The notes beneath the pieces are model-generated. The model was given only the letters and a program-made list of their open reading frames with translations, was not told the DNA's origin and made no database searches. This document shows, in pieces, positions 54,624 through 64,000 of a stretch of 64,000 nucleotides of DNA (its first letter is position 1; each line of letters starts with the position of its first letter). The translations under genes and the position numbers were made by a program. The DNA lies in assembly GCA_011317545.1 (NCBI GenBank), contig WUJK01000011.1, forward strand, positions 263,501 through 327,500. The letters run 5' to 3'. This stretch comes from Coniella vitis. Lineage: Eukaryota; Ascomycota; Sordariomycetes; Diaporthales; Schizoparmaceae.

Positions 54624-56066
54624 ATGACAGCTCCCACCGCCCCAGCCGAGATGCGCGCCTGGCACGCCACATCCAACGGGCCCCCGCGCGCCGCCCTCTC
54701 CCTGTCCAGCTCCACGCCCGTGCCGTCGCCGCCTCGCTCCCACAACCTCCTCGTCAGGCTCTCCCACGCCGCCCTCAACCCAGCCGACCTGCACTTCATG
54801 CTCGACATCCCCGTCTGGCTGCCCTTTCGCCGCCACCCCATTGTCGGCCTCGACTTCGCCGGCACCGTGGTCGCCGTCGGCTCCGCCATCACGCCCGCAT
54901 CCCACGCCGACCTGCAGGTGGGCGCCCAGGTCGCCGGCGCGCTCAACGTCGTCTCGGTGCTGCAAGGACGCGGCAGTGCAGCCGAGTACCTCGAGGTGCC
55001 CGCTTCCAAGGTCACGCCTCTGCCGTCCTTGAAAGGAGGCGCGGGCAAGCTCACGCTGCGCGATGCAGCGGGCGCGCTGGGCGTCGCGGGCCAGACGGCC
55101 GCCAAGGTCATGGACGAGGCGAAGCTGCAGCAGGGCGACTCGGTGCTGATCAATGGCGCGAGTGGCGGTGTTGGCTCGGTGCTGGTGCAGGTAGCCAAGG
55201 CCAGCGGCGCGACTGTGTATGGGGTTTGCTCAGCGGCGAATGCCGAGATGGTCAAGCGGTTGGGCGCCGACGAGGTGAGTGTGTTGTGATGTGTGTGTTG
55301 GTCCGCATCACACCTTCTTCTTCTTCCTCTCAAAGAACCCATATCCATCCTCTTTACTCCTACCAAAAAGGGTTAACCACGCAAGCAGGTCATCGACTAC
55401 ACCGCCCACGCCTCCCTCCCAGCCCACCTCGCCGAGCGCTTCTCGGCCTCGTCCTCCACCTCCACCAGCCCGCCCTTGCACTTCATCTTTGACTGCGCAG
55501 GCAGCGACGAGCTCTTCCGCCACAGCAACAAGTATCTGCGCCCTAGCGGCGCCTACCTCAGCATTGTCGGCAACATTGGCCGCGCGACCATCATGCGCAG
55601 CAAGTACTTGCCCGTGGCCCTGGGCGGCACGCCGCGCAGATTCGCCATGTTGATGTTGGCCCCGGATGGCCTGTGGGCGAGGAAGGCTGCCAAGGTGTGT
55701 TTGGATGTTTCTTTTTGGTCTCGGTTGCGTGTCTTGTTGGATTGTTGTCTCTGTTGCTCCTCTTGCTCGTGCTCGTGTCTACGGTGGGTTTTACAGTGAA
55801 CAGTGATGTGATGTTGACACATGTGACAGTGGATCGAAGATGGCTATTTTCACGACTTCCCAATCGACTCAGAATGGCCTTTGGACCAACTCGTCGAGGT
55901 ATGTACTTTTCTTTTTCTTTTTTTTTTAAAAAAAAAATAAAATACTCCCCAGTATACCACCTCCACAATAAGACAAAAACCAAACTAACCTCTGCACCAA
56001 CCCCAGGCATATGAACGACTGGCTAGCAAAAGAGCCAAAGGCAAAGTCATCATCAAGATAGAGTAG
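54624..56066 (+). CDS. zinc-less MDR oxidoreductase (quinone reductase / RTN4IP1-like)
   Basis: Four exons, 54624..55274, 55389..55694, 55830..55898 and 56007..56066, give 361 residues; all junctions are phase 0 (GTGAGT, GTGTGT, GTATGT donors; all acceptors end in CAG except one GACAG). It is a medium-chain dehydrogenase/reductase: N-terminal GroES-like fold with AALNPADLHFML and IVGLDFAGTVVAVG, then the Rossmann domain with GDSVLINGASGGVGSVLVQVAK (about 172-190) and a hydrophobic LHFIFDCAG strand. The structural and catalytic zinc ligands of alcohol dehydrogenases are absent, which fits NADPH-dependent quinone or enone reductases. Substrate unknown. The short final exon ends in a basic tail (KRAKGKVIIKIE). 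It converges with the FMO gene. Confidence 0.88.
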
Positions 56067-56397
56067 TCTATAGAGTAGCATGGTAATGAAGGCGTGGAGA
56101 AGAAGCCAAGTGATAAGAAGCAGCGAGCCGCTTCATGTGGACTTTTGATGCTGATGCTCCAGTCTGTGCGCATATAAGATGACCGCCCGCTCAGCAGAAC
56201 AAGTATCCATTTTTGAGATTCCTTTTTTTTTTCTCTTTCGTTGCAATTACATCAAGGACGCTTCAAAACGGCTTTCAAAATAAGTGGCAGCTAATAAGAG
56301 AAATCAGAATGGCATCTGACCTAATCACTCAGGTACCATCCTTTGCATCCATCACTTGACATTTATTGGGCACGTTCTTTCATCATTGATCCTCATC
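56067..56397. other. convergent intergenic spacer
   Basis: 331 bp between the stops of the MDR reductase and the flavin monooxygenase genes, with a T-rich tract near 56221-56240. It holds both 3' UTRs; no gene seen. Confidence 0.5.
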
Positions 56398-58737
56398 TCA
56401 AGACGACGACAACTCCAGCGTATCCCGATACGCAGCCGGCAGTTCCCCCTCCAGCGCAAGCTTGATCTGCATCGCAATCGGCAGCGAGAACACCCGATGC
56501 TGCGTCGTCGTCCCGCCCGTCACCCAGTAATTGTCCACCCGGAGATTCCGCTTGAAGCACCCGCGAATCTCGCCTTCTTGGTCCACCCCCCACACCGCAT
56601 CCCGCAGCGCAGCCACCTCGTGAGGCCCGAGAATGATCTCCTTGGAATGGTCGCCGTCTCCATCGACAGCTTCTTCTCCATCGTCTCCATCACGGTCGAC
56701 AAACGTGTTCCCGCCGAGCACCTCAGCCGTCACACTGCGGTCCTTGTCCTTGAACCCCGTGCACCACACAATCGCATCCGCATCCACCCGCGTCCCATCA
56801 CTCAACTCCAGCCCCGTCGCCGTATACCCAACAGGCCCAACATTCCCCCTCACCTGCACCCGGCCCGAGACAATCCTCTCCACCCCGCCCCCAATCTCAT
56901 TGAAATGGCCCCCGCCGCGCTCAGCAAGATGCATCATGAGATCACTCCGCCCGTCCAGGCTGTCGTAAACGGGGAACCCGGCCGCGGCCAGCGGCCTGTA
57001 CCGCTCTGGCTCGTTGCTCGCGAGCGCCCTGTAGAGACCGCGCAGGAGCTGCCCCTCGACGGCCGTGGGCCCCGTCTGGAGGATCTTGTCGCCCATGTCC
57101 AGGGGCACGCGTTCGTACAGGCCGAGGCTGACGGGCTGTTGGGCGTAGTCCCAGGGGAAGACGAGGGTCGGGGAGCGGGCGATCATGGTTGTTGCGAGGC
57201 CTGCTTGGGCCGTGTCGTCCATTACGTCAAAGGCTGAGTTTGCTGAGCCGACGATAATGACAGACTGGGTTGGGGTTGTTTGTATTGCATGTTATTTGCC
57301 TTGATATCCACGGGAGTATACGAGAAAAAAGAAACAAAAAATAAGAATAAAATAAAGACTCACCTTGATGCCTTTCTCGGCTAGAACCTGTGGACTCTTA
57401 TACTCGGAAGAGTGAATGTTGACGCCCTGGTAGTCACCAGGGATATCGGGGATGTACGGCTTAGACCCGCCAATACCAGTGCACTGCGCCAGATGCTTAC
57501 TCGTAACGGTCTTGAGACCATGCGGCGTGTGCACACGAAACGTCCACACTCCCCGAGCCTGGTCAAACGAGGACCCGATGAGGTGTGACGCGTTGAGAAG
57601 GTTCAGGTGGAATGCAGCGGCGTAGTTCTTCATGTGGTCGGCCAGCAGTAGCCTGGTCAGGATGAGAGGAGAGTCGTCGGGATAGTCTGTCGAGCGAAAA
57701 AAAAGAAAATCGCGAAAAATCAGTGCTGTAAGTAAGGGTGCCTCCTTTTTTTTTTTCCCACGTTTCGAGTACGTAGACTACCGAGACGGTGGAGCGATCA
57801 AAACCACCAGACTTACGTAGATATGGTGTTTCGCAGGAATGCCGACCAATGTGGAACTTCATACAGTCGTATCGAAGCCGCCAGTTGTCGCCTGCTTGAG
57901 CATTGCGGTCGACGATGATGCTCTCCACACCAAGCGCCTTGAGTCGTGCGGCGAGTATGAGACCACTGCAAAGTCAGCCAGCGCAGTTCATCTTGATAGC
58001 CCCCCGTAGATCTCCAAGAGAAACGTACGCATTGCCCCCTCCCAATATCAAGACATCCGTTTCCAGCTTCTCGTCACTCTGCAAATCTCGTCCAGGGGCC
58101 TTGAGCGCGTCCAGATCTTCGGGAAACGACTGGAGGCCGTCGACCCAGGTGGACAGGACCCAGATCCTCCACACCACAGTCTTGTCGCCCGCAGCTTCGG
58201 GCAAGAGCACCACGCGCCCGCCGCAGTTGGCTGCGGGACGAGCCGTCTCAAAGGTGAACATGGCCTCGACCCAGCGCAGGTGTGGCGACACGGTGACATG
58301 CTGCGCCGTGGGCTCTTCTAGTCTCAGGTCGCCGGTCCATCCGCGCTCCCGCTGCAACGTGAGCAATGAAGGCACAATGGCCTTGGCATCACTGAATGTT
58401 CGCAAATGCCACGTCAAAGCAAGCAGATCACGCCAATACGCCTGACTGGTGTGGAAGCTGGACTTGATTTTGGCGACATCGCCAGCCTGGAGACCGGCAC
58501 TCAAGACGCCCAATGCTTCCTGGACGATGGCAGCTGCGTTGATGCTTTCTGCGCTCGGCAGCTTTTCTGGGAGGCTGGGAAATGGTCTGTAGACATCTTT
58601 GGCCAGGCTCACCACCGGTGGGTATTCCTCGTACTGCGGGCTGACTGGATATGTGCGAAAGGTGGACTTTTATCAGTATACCGCCTGGACTTCTACTAAT
58701 GCTTGGGCTAAATATGATGTGACATACCAGAGCCCAT
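56398..58737 (-). CDS. flavin-containing monooxygenase with N-terminal SnoaL/NTF2-like domain
   Basis: Five exons, complement(56398..57264, 57364..57686, 57817..57965, 58029..58644, 58728..58737), give 1965 nt, 654 residues. The first coding exon is only 10 nt (Met-Gly-Ser plus one base); it is needed because no in-frame ATG exists in exon 2. Residues 20-190 resemble an NTF2/SnoaL-like domain (hydrophobic beta-strands, YWRDLLALTWHLRTF). The FAD-binding glycine motif LILGGGNAGLILAARL (about 201-216, split by an intron) is followed by ESIIVDRN. The Baeyer-Villiger/FMO-like block IPGDYQGVNIHSSEY is at about 345, and the NADPH motif SVIIVGSANSAFDV at about 367. This fusion is common in fungi and resembles plant YUCCA-type indole-pyruvate monooxygenases in its FMO half; the substrate here is unknown. 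Confidence 0.87.
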
Positions 58738-59581
58738 GTTGCTGCTTGTGAGTGTCAGTGGTCGATTGGGAACCCGCTTATAACTCTTGACTGCGACTTT
58801 TCCTTTTCATGGAAACTGACGGGTAACGAACGCTTGATGCTGCGGCATGGGGCTCATCCACAAAGGATATAAAAGCCAAGTATCCACGAACAAGGCCGGA
58901 AGAAGAAACAAATCAGGCCGCATCTTGGGGCGTTCCTGCGGGATCCATGCTGTCCATAGCCTGACTGCTATAAACATGTCAATATATGTGCAGCTAGTGT
59001 ACGCCGGACTGTGCACTGTCGCGGCACTTGGTCGTCACTCGGAGGTACGGAATAAAGAGTTTCAAGTGAGGGGGTTGATGCTCCGCCGTGCACTTGCAGG
59101 GCAGAATTGCCGAGCTCTGGGGAAAACCTGGGGTCGAGCCATCCCTCCTCGCCTCCACCCCTCCATCGCGCCTCGGCTTCACTGCCTCTTCACGGCCCTA
59201 GTGCTGCGGCATAATACGATGGTATTAGAGAACTAGGTTTGTGACTCCTGCGTCCCTCACTACAAGCGGCGGAACAATAGGACCCGAGTGAAGCAAAGTC
59301 GGGGCCTCTGCAGCCAATACGTTTGGAATCCAGTACATGTATAGCGAACGTCGATAGCTAGTGCCCAAACCCGCGATATCATACAGTCAGTTCCATTGTG
59401 TAAACCAGTGCTCGGCATGGTAAGTTCGCGAACTGTTTTGATTTAGTGCTTGCAGTCGTTTTCTCCTTTTTCTGGAGACAATCCCGTGGCGTTCTTCACA
59501 CTACCGCATTCGAGTGTTATGCTGCTCCTTTATTTTGCTTTATTTTGGCATTCCGCGCATACTTCGCACCTGCCAAGGCTC
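58738..59581. other. promoter of the flavin monooxygenase gene and downstream spacer
   Basis: 844 bp upstream of the FMO start and downstream of the SDR stop (both minus strand). A GATATAAAAG sequence at about 58866 lies on the plus strand, so it is not placed correctly to serve the FMO gene. The open frame 58847-59236 (plus) has no motif. No gene supported. Confidence 0.4.
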
Positions 59582-60807
59582 TCAATCTTTGATCTTGCGA
59601 ACGCCTGACTGCTGCTGGTTCAGAATCGACTCCAAAATATTCAACTTCATCATGCGATACAGCACAAGGTCACCCAACCACTCTCCAATAGATGTGCCAA
59701 ACCACGCGATTTTGGAGTGGCCGCCAGCATAGTGCCAGTCTGGCCGTCCCAAGCCAAATAAGCCGCGCAGAATAAGTGGCCACTCGGGTTTGAGAGCGTC
59801 GTGGACCAATTTCCGCGCATATTCGGCCGGTGTGATAGAGGAAGGACTCTTGCCAGAAAAGGTGAGACGCCACTTATAAATATCCCTGATCGGGCTATAG
59901 ATACTGTTGGGGGGCAATTCGCGCTCCACCTGTGTGGTGATATTGGTGCGGACAGTTCCAGTGATGGCGACGGTAACGCGTACACCAAAGGGCCGCAGCT
60001 CCTGGCGCAGGGTGCGCGAGTAGCCATTGATGGCGGCCTTGGAGGCACTGTAGGCGGAGGCGAAGACGTAAGGCACCAAGGACGCGCCCGACGAGATGTT
60101 AACGATGAGGCCCTTGGTGGGAATGAGCAGGTGGACAAAGGCCTTGACCATGGCCATGACGCCAAATACGTTTGCTTCGAACAGCGTGCGTACAACGTCC
60201 ATGTCTAGGTCGCTGGCAGGAACTGTGAGGTTTGTCCCGCTTTGGTGCAAGTCAGCATGGCGCGTCGAAGGGCTCTCTTGACTGGCGGGAAATCCCGCAA
60301 CCACTCACGCGTTGTTCACAAGAATGTCGAGACGACCACCGGTCAGATGGGCGACCTGGTCCTTGCACGCGGCGATGCTGGCCTCGTCGGTTACGTCGAG
60401 CTGCAGGCAGGTGAAGCCTGGAGCATCGACGAACTCTGCCAGTACCGCGGGATTGCGGGCAGTTGCGATGACATGAAGGCCTGGCAAGGGATGAGGGTCA
60501 GAACATGTGTACAGGATAGAAGCTTGGCCTGACTGGCAACAAAGAAGAACGCACCTCGGTCATGGAAGGCCTTGCAGAGCGCGTGGCCAATGCCGCCGGG
60601 GGAGCAACTACAGATCCAGGGCGGCGCATTAGTTGGTGATGCCCTCGCTTCCTTTAACGTTGTCGTCTCGTGTTTCCGCTCATCTTGTCACGGTGACCAA
60701 GCGGAGAGGCGGACAGCGTGGTCGAGGGGGAAGCATGCGATGGCCTGGGGGAGCACCCACCCGGTGATGAGCACCGTCTTGCGGCCATTTGCTATGGTTG
60801 CCGACAT
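59582..60807 (-). CDS. short-chain dehydrogenase/reductase, AYR1-like
   Basis: Four exons, complement(59582..60239, 60309..60480, 60555..60607, 60761..60807), give 309 residues. Introns are 68-153 nt with GTGGGT, GTGCGT and GTGAGT donors. Classical SDR features are present: KTVLITGCSPGGIGHAL (TGxxxGIG, residues 10-26), LQLDVTD, LDILVNNAG (about 85-92), IVNISSG, and the catalytic YSASK (Tyr 154, Lys 158). The overall pattern matches fungal NADPH-dependent 1-acyldihydroxyacetone-phosphate reductases (AYR1), which reduce lipid precursors at the ER and lipid droplets. A hydrophobic C-terminal region (LGDLVLYRMMKLNILES) could mediate membrane contact. Assignment to AYR1 rather than another SDR is moderate. 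Confidence 0.86.
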
Positions 60808-62332
60808 TGCCAATGAGAGATGCAACCGAGATACTGTTAGCCCGTGGTGTGGACAAAGCTAAGCCTGCTAAGGTAGCCGTTGGGGCAGATGCTGTGTGGA
60901 CAAGAAACCAGGTGCGGGGATCGAGAAGTCGATCTGCTGCCCCAACTGCCCGTGTACCTCGTATCAAAATCGAAATGTACCTAGGTACCTAAGCACTAAC
61001 TAGTACATAGTAGGTAGGTACGATTTAGTCTGCTTTTGTCATCACTAACCAAGGCCACACAAACACTATATGGTAAGTTTTGACACCCATCAGCCTTTAG
61101 AAGGGCCCTATCAAGTACACGGCATTGGACAATAGGTAGTAGTGGTCACCGGTCTGCAGAAATCACTTGCAGCAGGGTGATATGGAGAGTCTTTTATATT
61201 TCTTCTCACCTCCTGGCCAGCCTCTTTTGCCAGTTCGCTTGTTCAACTACGCGCAAATGACTGCCAGTACCCAGCTTTGGTCGTGATATCGCTTCGTCCC
61301 GATGACGCGGCCACGGACACTTTCCTCGGATCCTCGGATCCTTGAATCAGTGGGAAAAGTCTGTGAGGGGGAGTCGTGTCGAAGTGATTCGAGAGTGGAT
61401 AGACTGTTTTGCTTGTCACGTATAATCACATAAACCTGCAATAACAAGAACAAGCGTTCATAGGCCATTCCCACCTATCATTCTCAGACATCATATCCTC
61501 AGACGAACTCTCAACTGTCTCAGTTGGTGCAACTTCGTGTCGCTCCGTTCGCAGTTATCAAAGAGGGAGAACGGGGCTGAGGCCTCTAAATAATATGCAG
61601 ATCGTGGCAGAGAAACGTGAAGAAGGTTTTGCGAGATGTTAAAGCCCACTGAGGAGGCTTAGCATCTGGAGCAATCGATAGCCAAAGAACAAATCAACGG
61701 ACGTGGCCGCAGGCTATCGTTCAATAGTCCCAAGACGCGAGGCAGAGCAGAGTCGCCTGACTTATCGGCCTCAATCTCATCACCGTGATACAAGCCAAAA
61801 GTGGCGTATACAGCCACTCACTCCTCGCAACCTACAATGAATGGAACCCCCATTTCGCATCATTCTGCCTTGTTGCCTACTAGGCTAATTTGGCACGAGA
61901 GGGCATAAGACTGTTCGCTTCCAGGTTGTCAGATTATGTGGGAACAAGTGAGTGCCAATGCAATCAGCAGCGTAGCAAAGCCACACAGATGCTGCAATGC
62001 CACCGCCATTGGCCGAGCCTTGATGAGTGGCGCTATAGAGCCGGTTTCCAGAAGGGTGGCATTGGAACAAACAGCGCCTGTACTCGGTACTTATAGAGGT
62101 CTAACCCGCCCAGCCTCTGGGCCCCAGGCACTGTCAAAGTTCTGGCAAGTTTCCACAAGCGTGTTCCCACCGCATCGACTAACCATTTGGATAGCTGGCC
62201 CGCAGCAGCTGTTACCGCCGATGTCGTTTAAAGTATAGCGGCTGCAAGACAAGGCCGTACAGTACTCTGAAGTACTTTTCCACTAGCACTTACAAGCCAA
62301 ACGCCAAGCAGACACAACGTGCTCTGCCAACC
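60808..62332. other. divergent intergenic region
   Basis: 1.5 kb between the starts of the SDR gene (minus) and the DUF1399 gene (plus). CCTAGGTACCTAAG-type short inverted motifs and GTACATAGTAGGTAGG cluster at 60975-61020, like those at 31190-31260. No coding sequence is supported; frames such as 61885-62070 lack motifs. Confidence 0.45.
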
Positions 62333-64000
62333 ATGGCTTCTCCCGCTTCCAATACTGCCAAGCAAGATGACAAGACCGCCGCCGCCGCCGCTGCTCCGCC
62401 AACATACCAAGCCCACGATAGCGGAAATCCCACGCAAAATGACAACCCGGCCAACATCGACATCACCGCGGCCTTCGCCAAGCTCTCCCTCGGCACAGCA
62501 CCCAGGGACCCCGACGTCCACACCTGCCTAGCTCACCTGAAGCTTCTCTATGCTTTCCAGACCCTCAAAGACGATGTCGGCTACACAAACGGCCTGTGGG
62601 GGCTCTGGGACTCCATGGCAGACTCCCTTGAGTTGAAACCCGACGACTTGCCTTCTGCATCGGCTGACGGTGGCTCGCCCAAGGCTGGGGCACAACTGAT
62701 CGATGAAGAGGCGGCCAAGCTCAAACTCAGCAAGCTGCGTGAGAAGAGATGGGCCATCTTTGTCGCCAGGGCTGTCGACCGCTACCAGGCCTGGTGGCAT
62801 GCTTTTCCACTCGAGATGCTCAAAGAGAGCGACATGGTCGAGGGCTCAGGCGCCCGCTACCACGCCTTTGTGGACGAGACCAGCTACATGCCCTGGACGG
62901 AGGAGATGCTGCCACCGCTCGACGTCTTGATGGTGTAGGTTTGAAGTTTCCATGCTATTCCGGCTGGGTACATTGACAGAGTACACTGACATGGCCTGAT
63001 CTTTTCTCTTTTCCAAAACAGATGGCATGCGCACATGCTGAACCCCCGCGCCTATCTCGAAGATACGATGCGCAGCGGTCTATCTGCATTTTGGGCCACT
63101 GGCATGCCTTGGCATCTCGTCGCTCCAGCCATCGACACCAACTTCAGTTACAGCCTGCCAGACCATGCCAGGGCGTCGTTCGTTCAAGCTACAGGCCGCA
63201 ACTGGGACAATGCCGAGGACTCTTTGACCAAGAGCCTGAAATGCCCAGCTTGTCGAGCTGACCTAGAGATCCCGTGGACAACGTGCGGCAGGGACGAGGC
63301 TGCCAAGGACGCGCCACCACCCAGTCTCGTCGGCGACGGCTTTGGCGATGGCGGATTTTGCTGGACATGTCACGGTTGTGCAGTTCAGATTGACCACAAG
63401 CTCCTGTCTCTTGCCAGGTTCATAGCAGATGCAAAATCCCTGGTCGTCAATAATTTCCCCATGCCCGGTACCATTCTCGAGCCCGTCGTTGGCGTACCAC
63501 AGGCCCTTCCGGCCTTGGCCGTCCAAGAAGCCTATTCGCGCAACTTTCCAAATCGCATGATCAGGAAAAAGCTCATTGGACAGATTGCCGACCTTATCAA
63601 GCCTGGCATGACCGAGAACCCCACCATGGAGACGGTCAAGACCCTCATTGAGCCCATGCTACGAGACAACAGAGCCCTTCACGAGATAAACGGTAAGAGT
63701 ATGACGCGGGGCCGTCTGCGTACGGGCTTTATATCCCTGCGCAAGATGATGTCGCGATACTGGGACAATCCGCGCCCCTTTGCGCTGGAGCTGGGCGGTG
63801 CCGTGATGAGACAAGGCATCTTCACCGCCAAAATGTTCCAAATTGATTGGCTGCACAGTCCCAATGCACACGACACCATGGCACGCCTCGTTGCGAAATA
63901 CCAGCGCTTCATCGACCTCATGCACGACTACCCCCTCCGGACCTGTGTCCCGACTCTCGACGTGGATCTTGCCTGGCACACGCATCAGCTGGCACCCGCC
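62333..64000 (+). CDS. DUF1399 (GRDP-like) protein, 5' part
   Basis: Exon 1 is 62333..62934 and exon 2 runs from 63022 past the window edge (donor GT/GTAGGT, acceptor AAACAG, splitting a Val codon). About 526 residues are visible. The first 50 residues are Ala-rich and disordered. Two repeats of the family hallmark appear: LPPLDVLMVWHAHMLNPR across the intron (about 195-210) and VPTLDVDLAWHTHQLAP at the window edge. Between them a zinc-binding-like pair of Cys motifs (LKCPACRADLEIPW and FCWTCHGCAVQI) occurs at about 285-345. DUF1399/GRDP proteins occur in fungi and plants; plant members act in stress responses, but the biochemical role is unknown. The remaining C-terminal part is outside the window. 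Confidence 0.87.

Noticed and set aside
52717..60807. Calling the enzyme group a secondary-metabolite cluster
   Set aside because: No backbone enzyme, transporter or pathway-specific regulator is present in or next to it.

Overview
The window is nuclear DNA from a filamentous ascomycete (Pezizomycotina). The evidence is compact genes with short GT-AG introns, fungus-typical families (GT90/CAP10, G1 eqolisin peptidase, DHA1 transporter, fungal Tle1-like hydrolase, SFH5, RTC1), and an LTR retrotransposon destroyed by C-to-T and G-to-A transitions typical of repeat-induced point mutation (RIP). Sordariomycetes is a reasonable guess, but nothing here proves it. I found no convincing tRNA, rRNA or CRISPR. 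I rebuilt exon structures by hand; for every multi-exon model the joined exons keep one open frame.

Left arm (1-24.4 kb): the 3' part of a GH125/Mug157-like mannosidase gene converges on a GT90/CAP10 glycosyltransferase gene (4 exons). Next come a UVRAG/Atg14-domain protein (Vps34 complex), a DHA1-type MFS transporter, a Ser/Thr-rich GPI-type surface protein, an LRR-like protein of unknown role, a secreted glycoprotein of unknown role, and a malic enzyme with a likely mitochondrial presequence that contains ten consecutive histidines.

Middle (24.4-42.4 kb): a secreted G1 glutamic peptidase is followed by about 4.7 kb without an intact gene. That stretch holds what looks like a frameshifted, decayed gene (28.5-30.3 kb, minus strand). 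Then come the SFH5-like Sec14 protein, the SEA/GATOR2-type WD40-RING protein RTC1/WDR24 with an unusual low-complexity tail beyond its RING, and a seven-exon DUF2235/Tle1-like alpha/beta hydrolase with one probable GC-AG intron.

Mobile element (42391-49936): a complete but RIP-dead Ty3/gypsy chromovirus-like element, with 480-bp LTRs, a 5-bp target-site duplication (TTGGG), a polypurine tract, and recognisable remains of gag knuckle, protease, RT, RNase H, integrase and chromodomain. RIP damage is graded: the outermost parts of the two LTRs are the least mutated.

Right arm (50-64 kb): about 0.75 kb past the element lies a small secreted protein with eight cysteines, built from three short exons. 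Then come a guanine deaminase divergent from a zinc-less MDR reductase, a two-domain flavin monooxygenase with a 10-nt first coding exon, an AYR1-like short-chain dehydrogenase, and the 5' part of a DUF1399 (GRDP-like) gene that runs off the window. The four oxidoreductase/hydrolase genes lie together, but there is no PKS, NRPS or terpene backbone gene, so a biosynthetic cluster is not shown.
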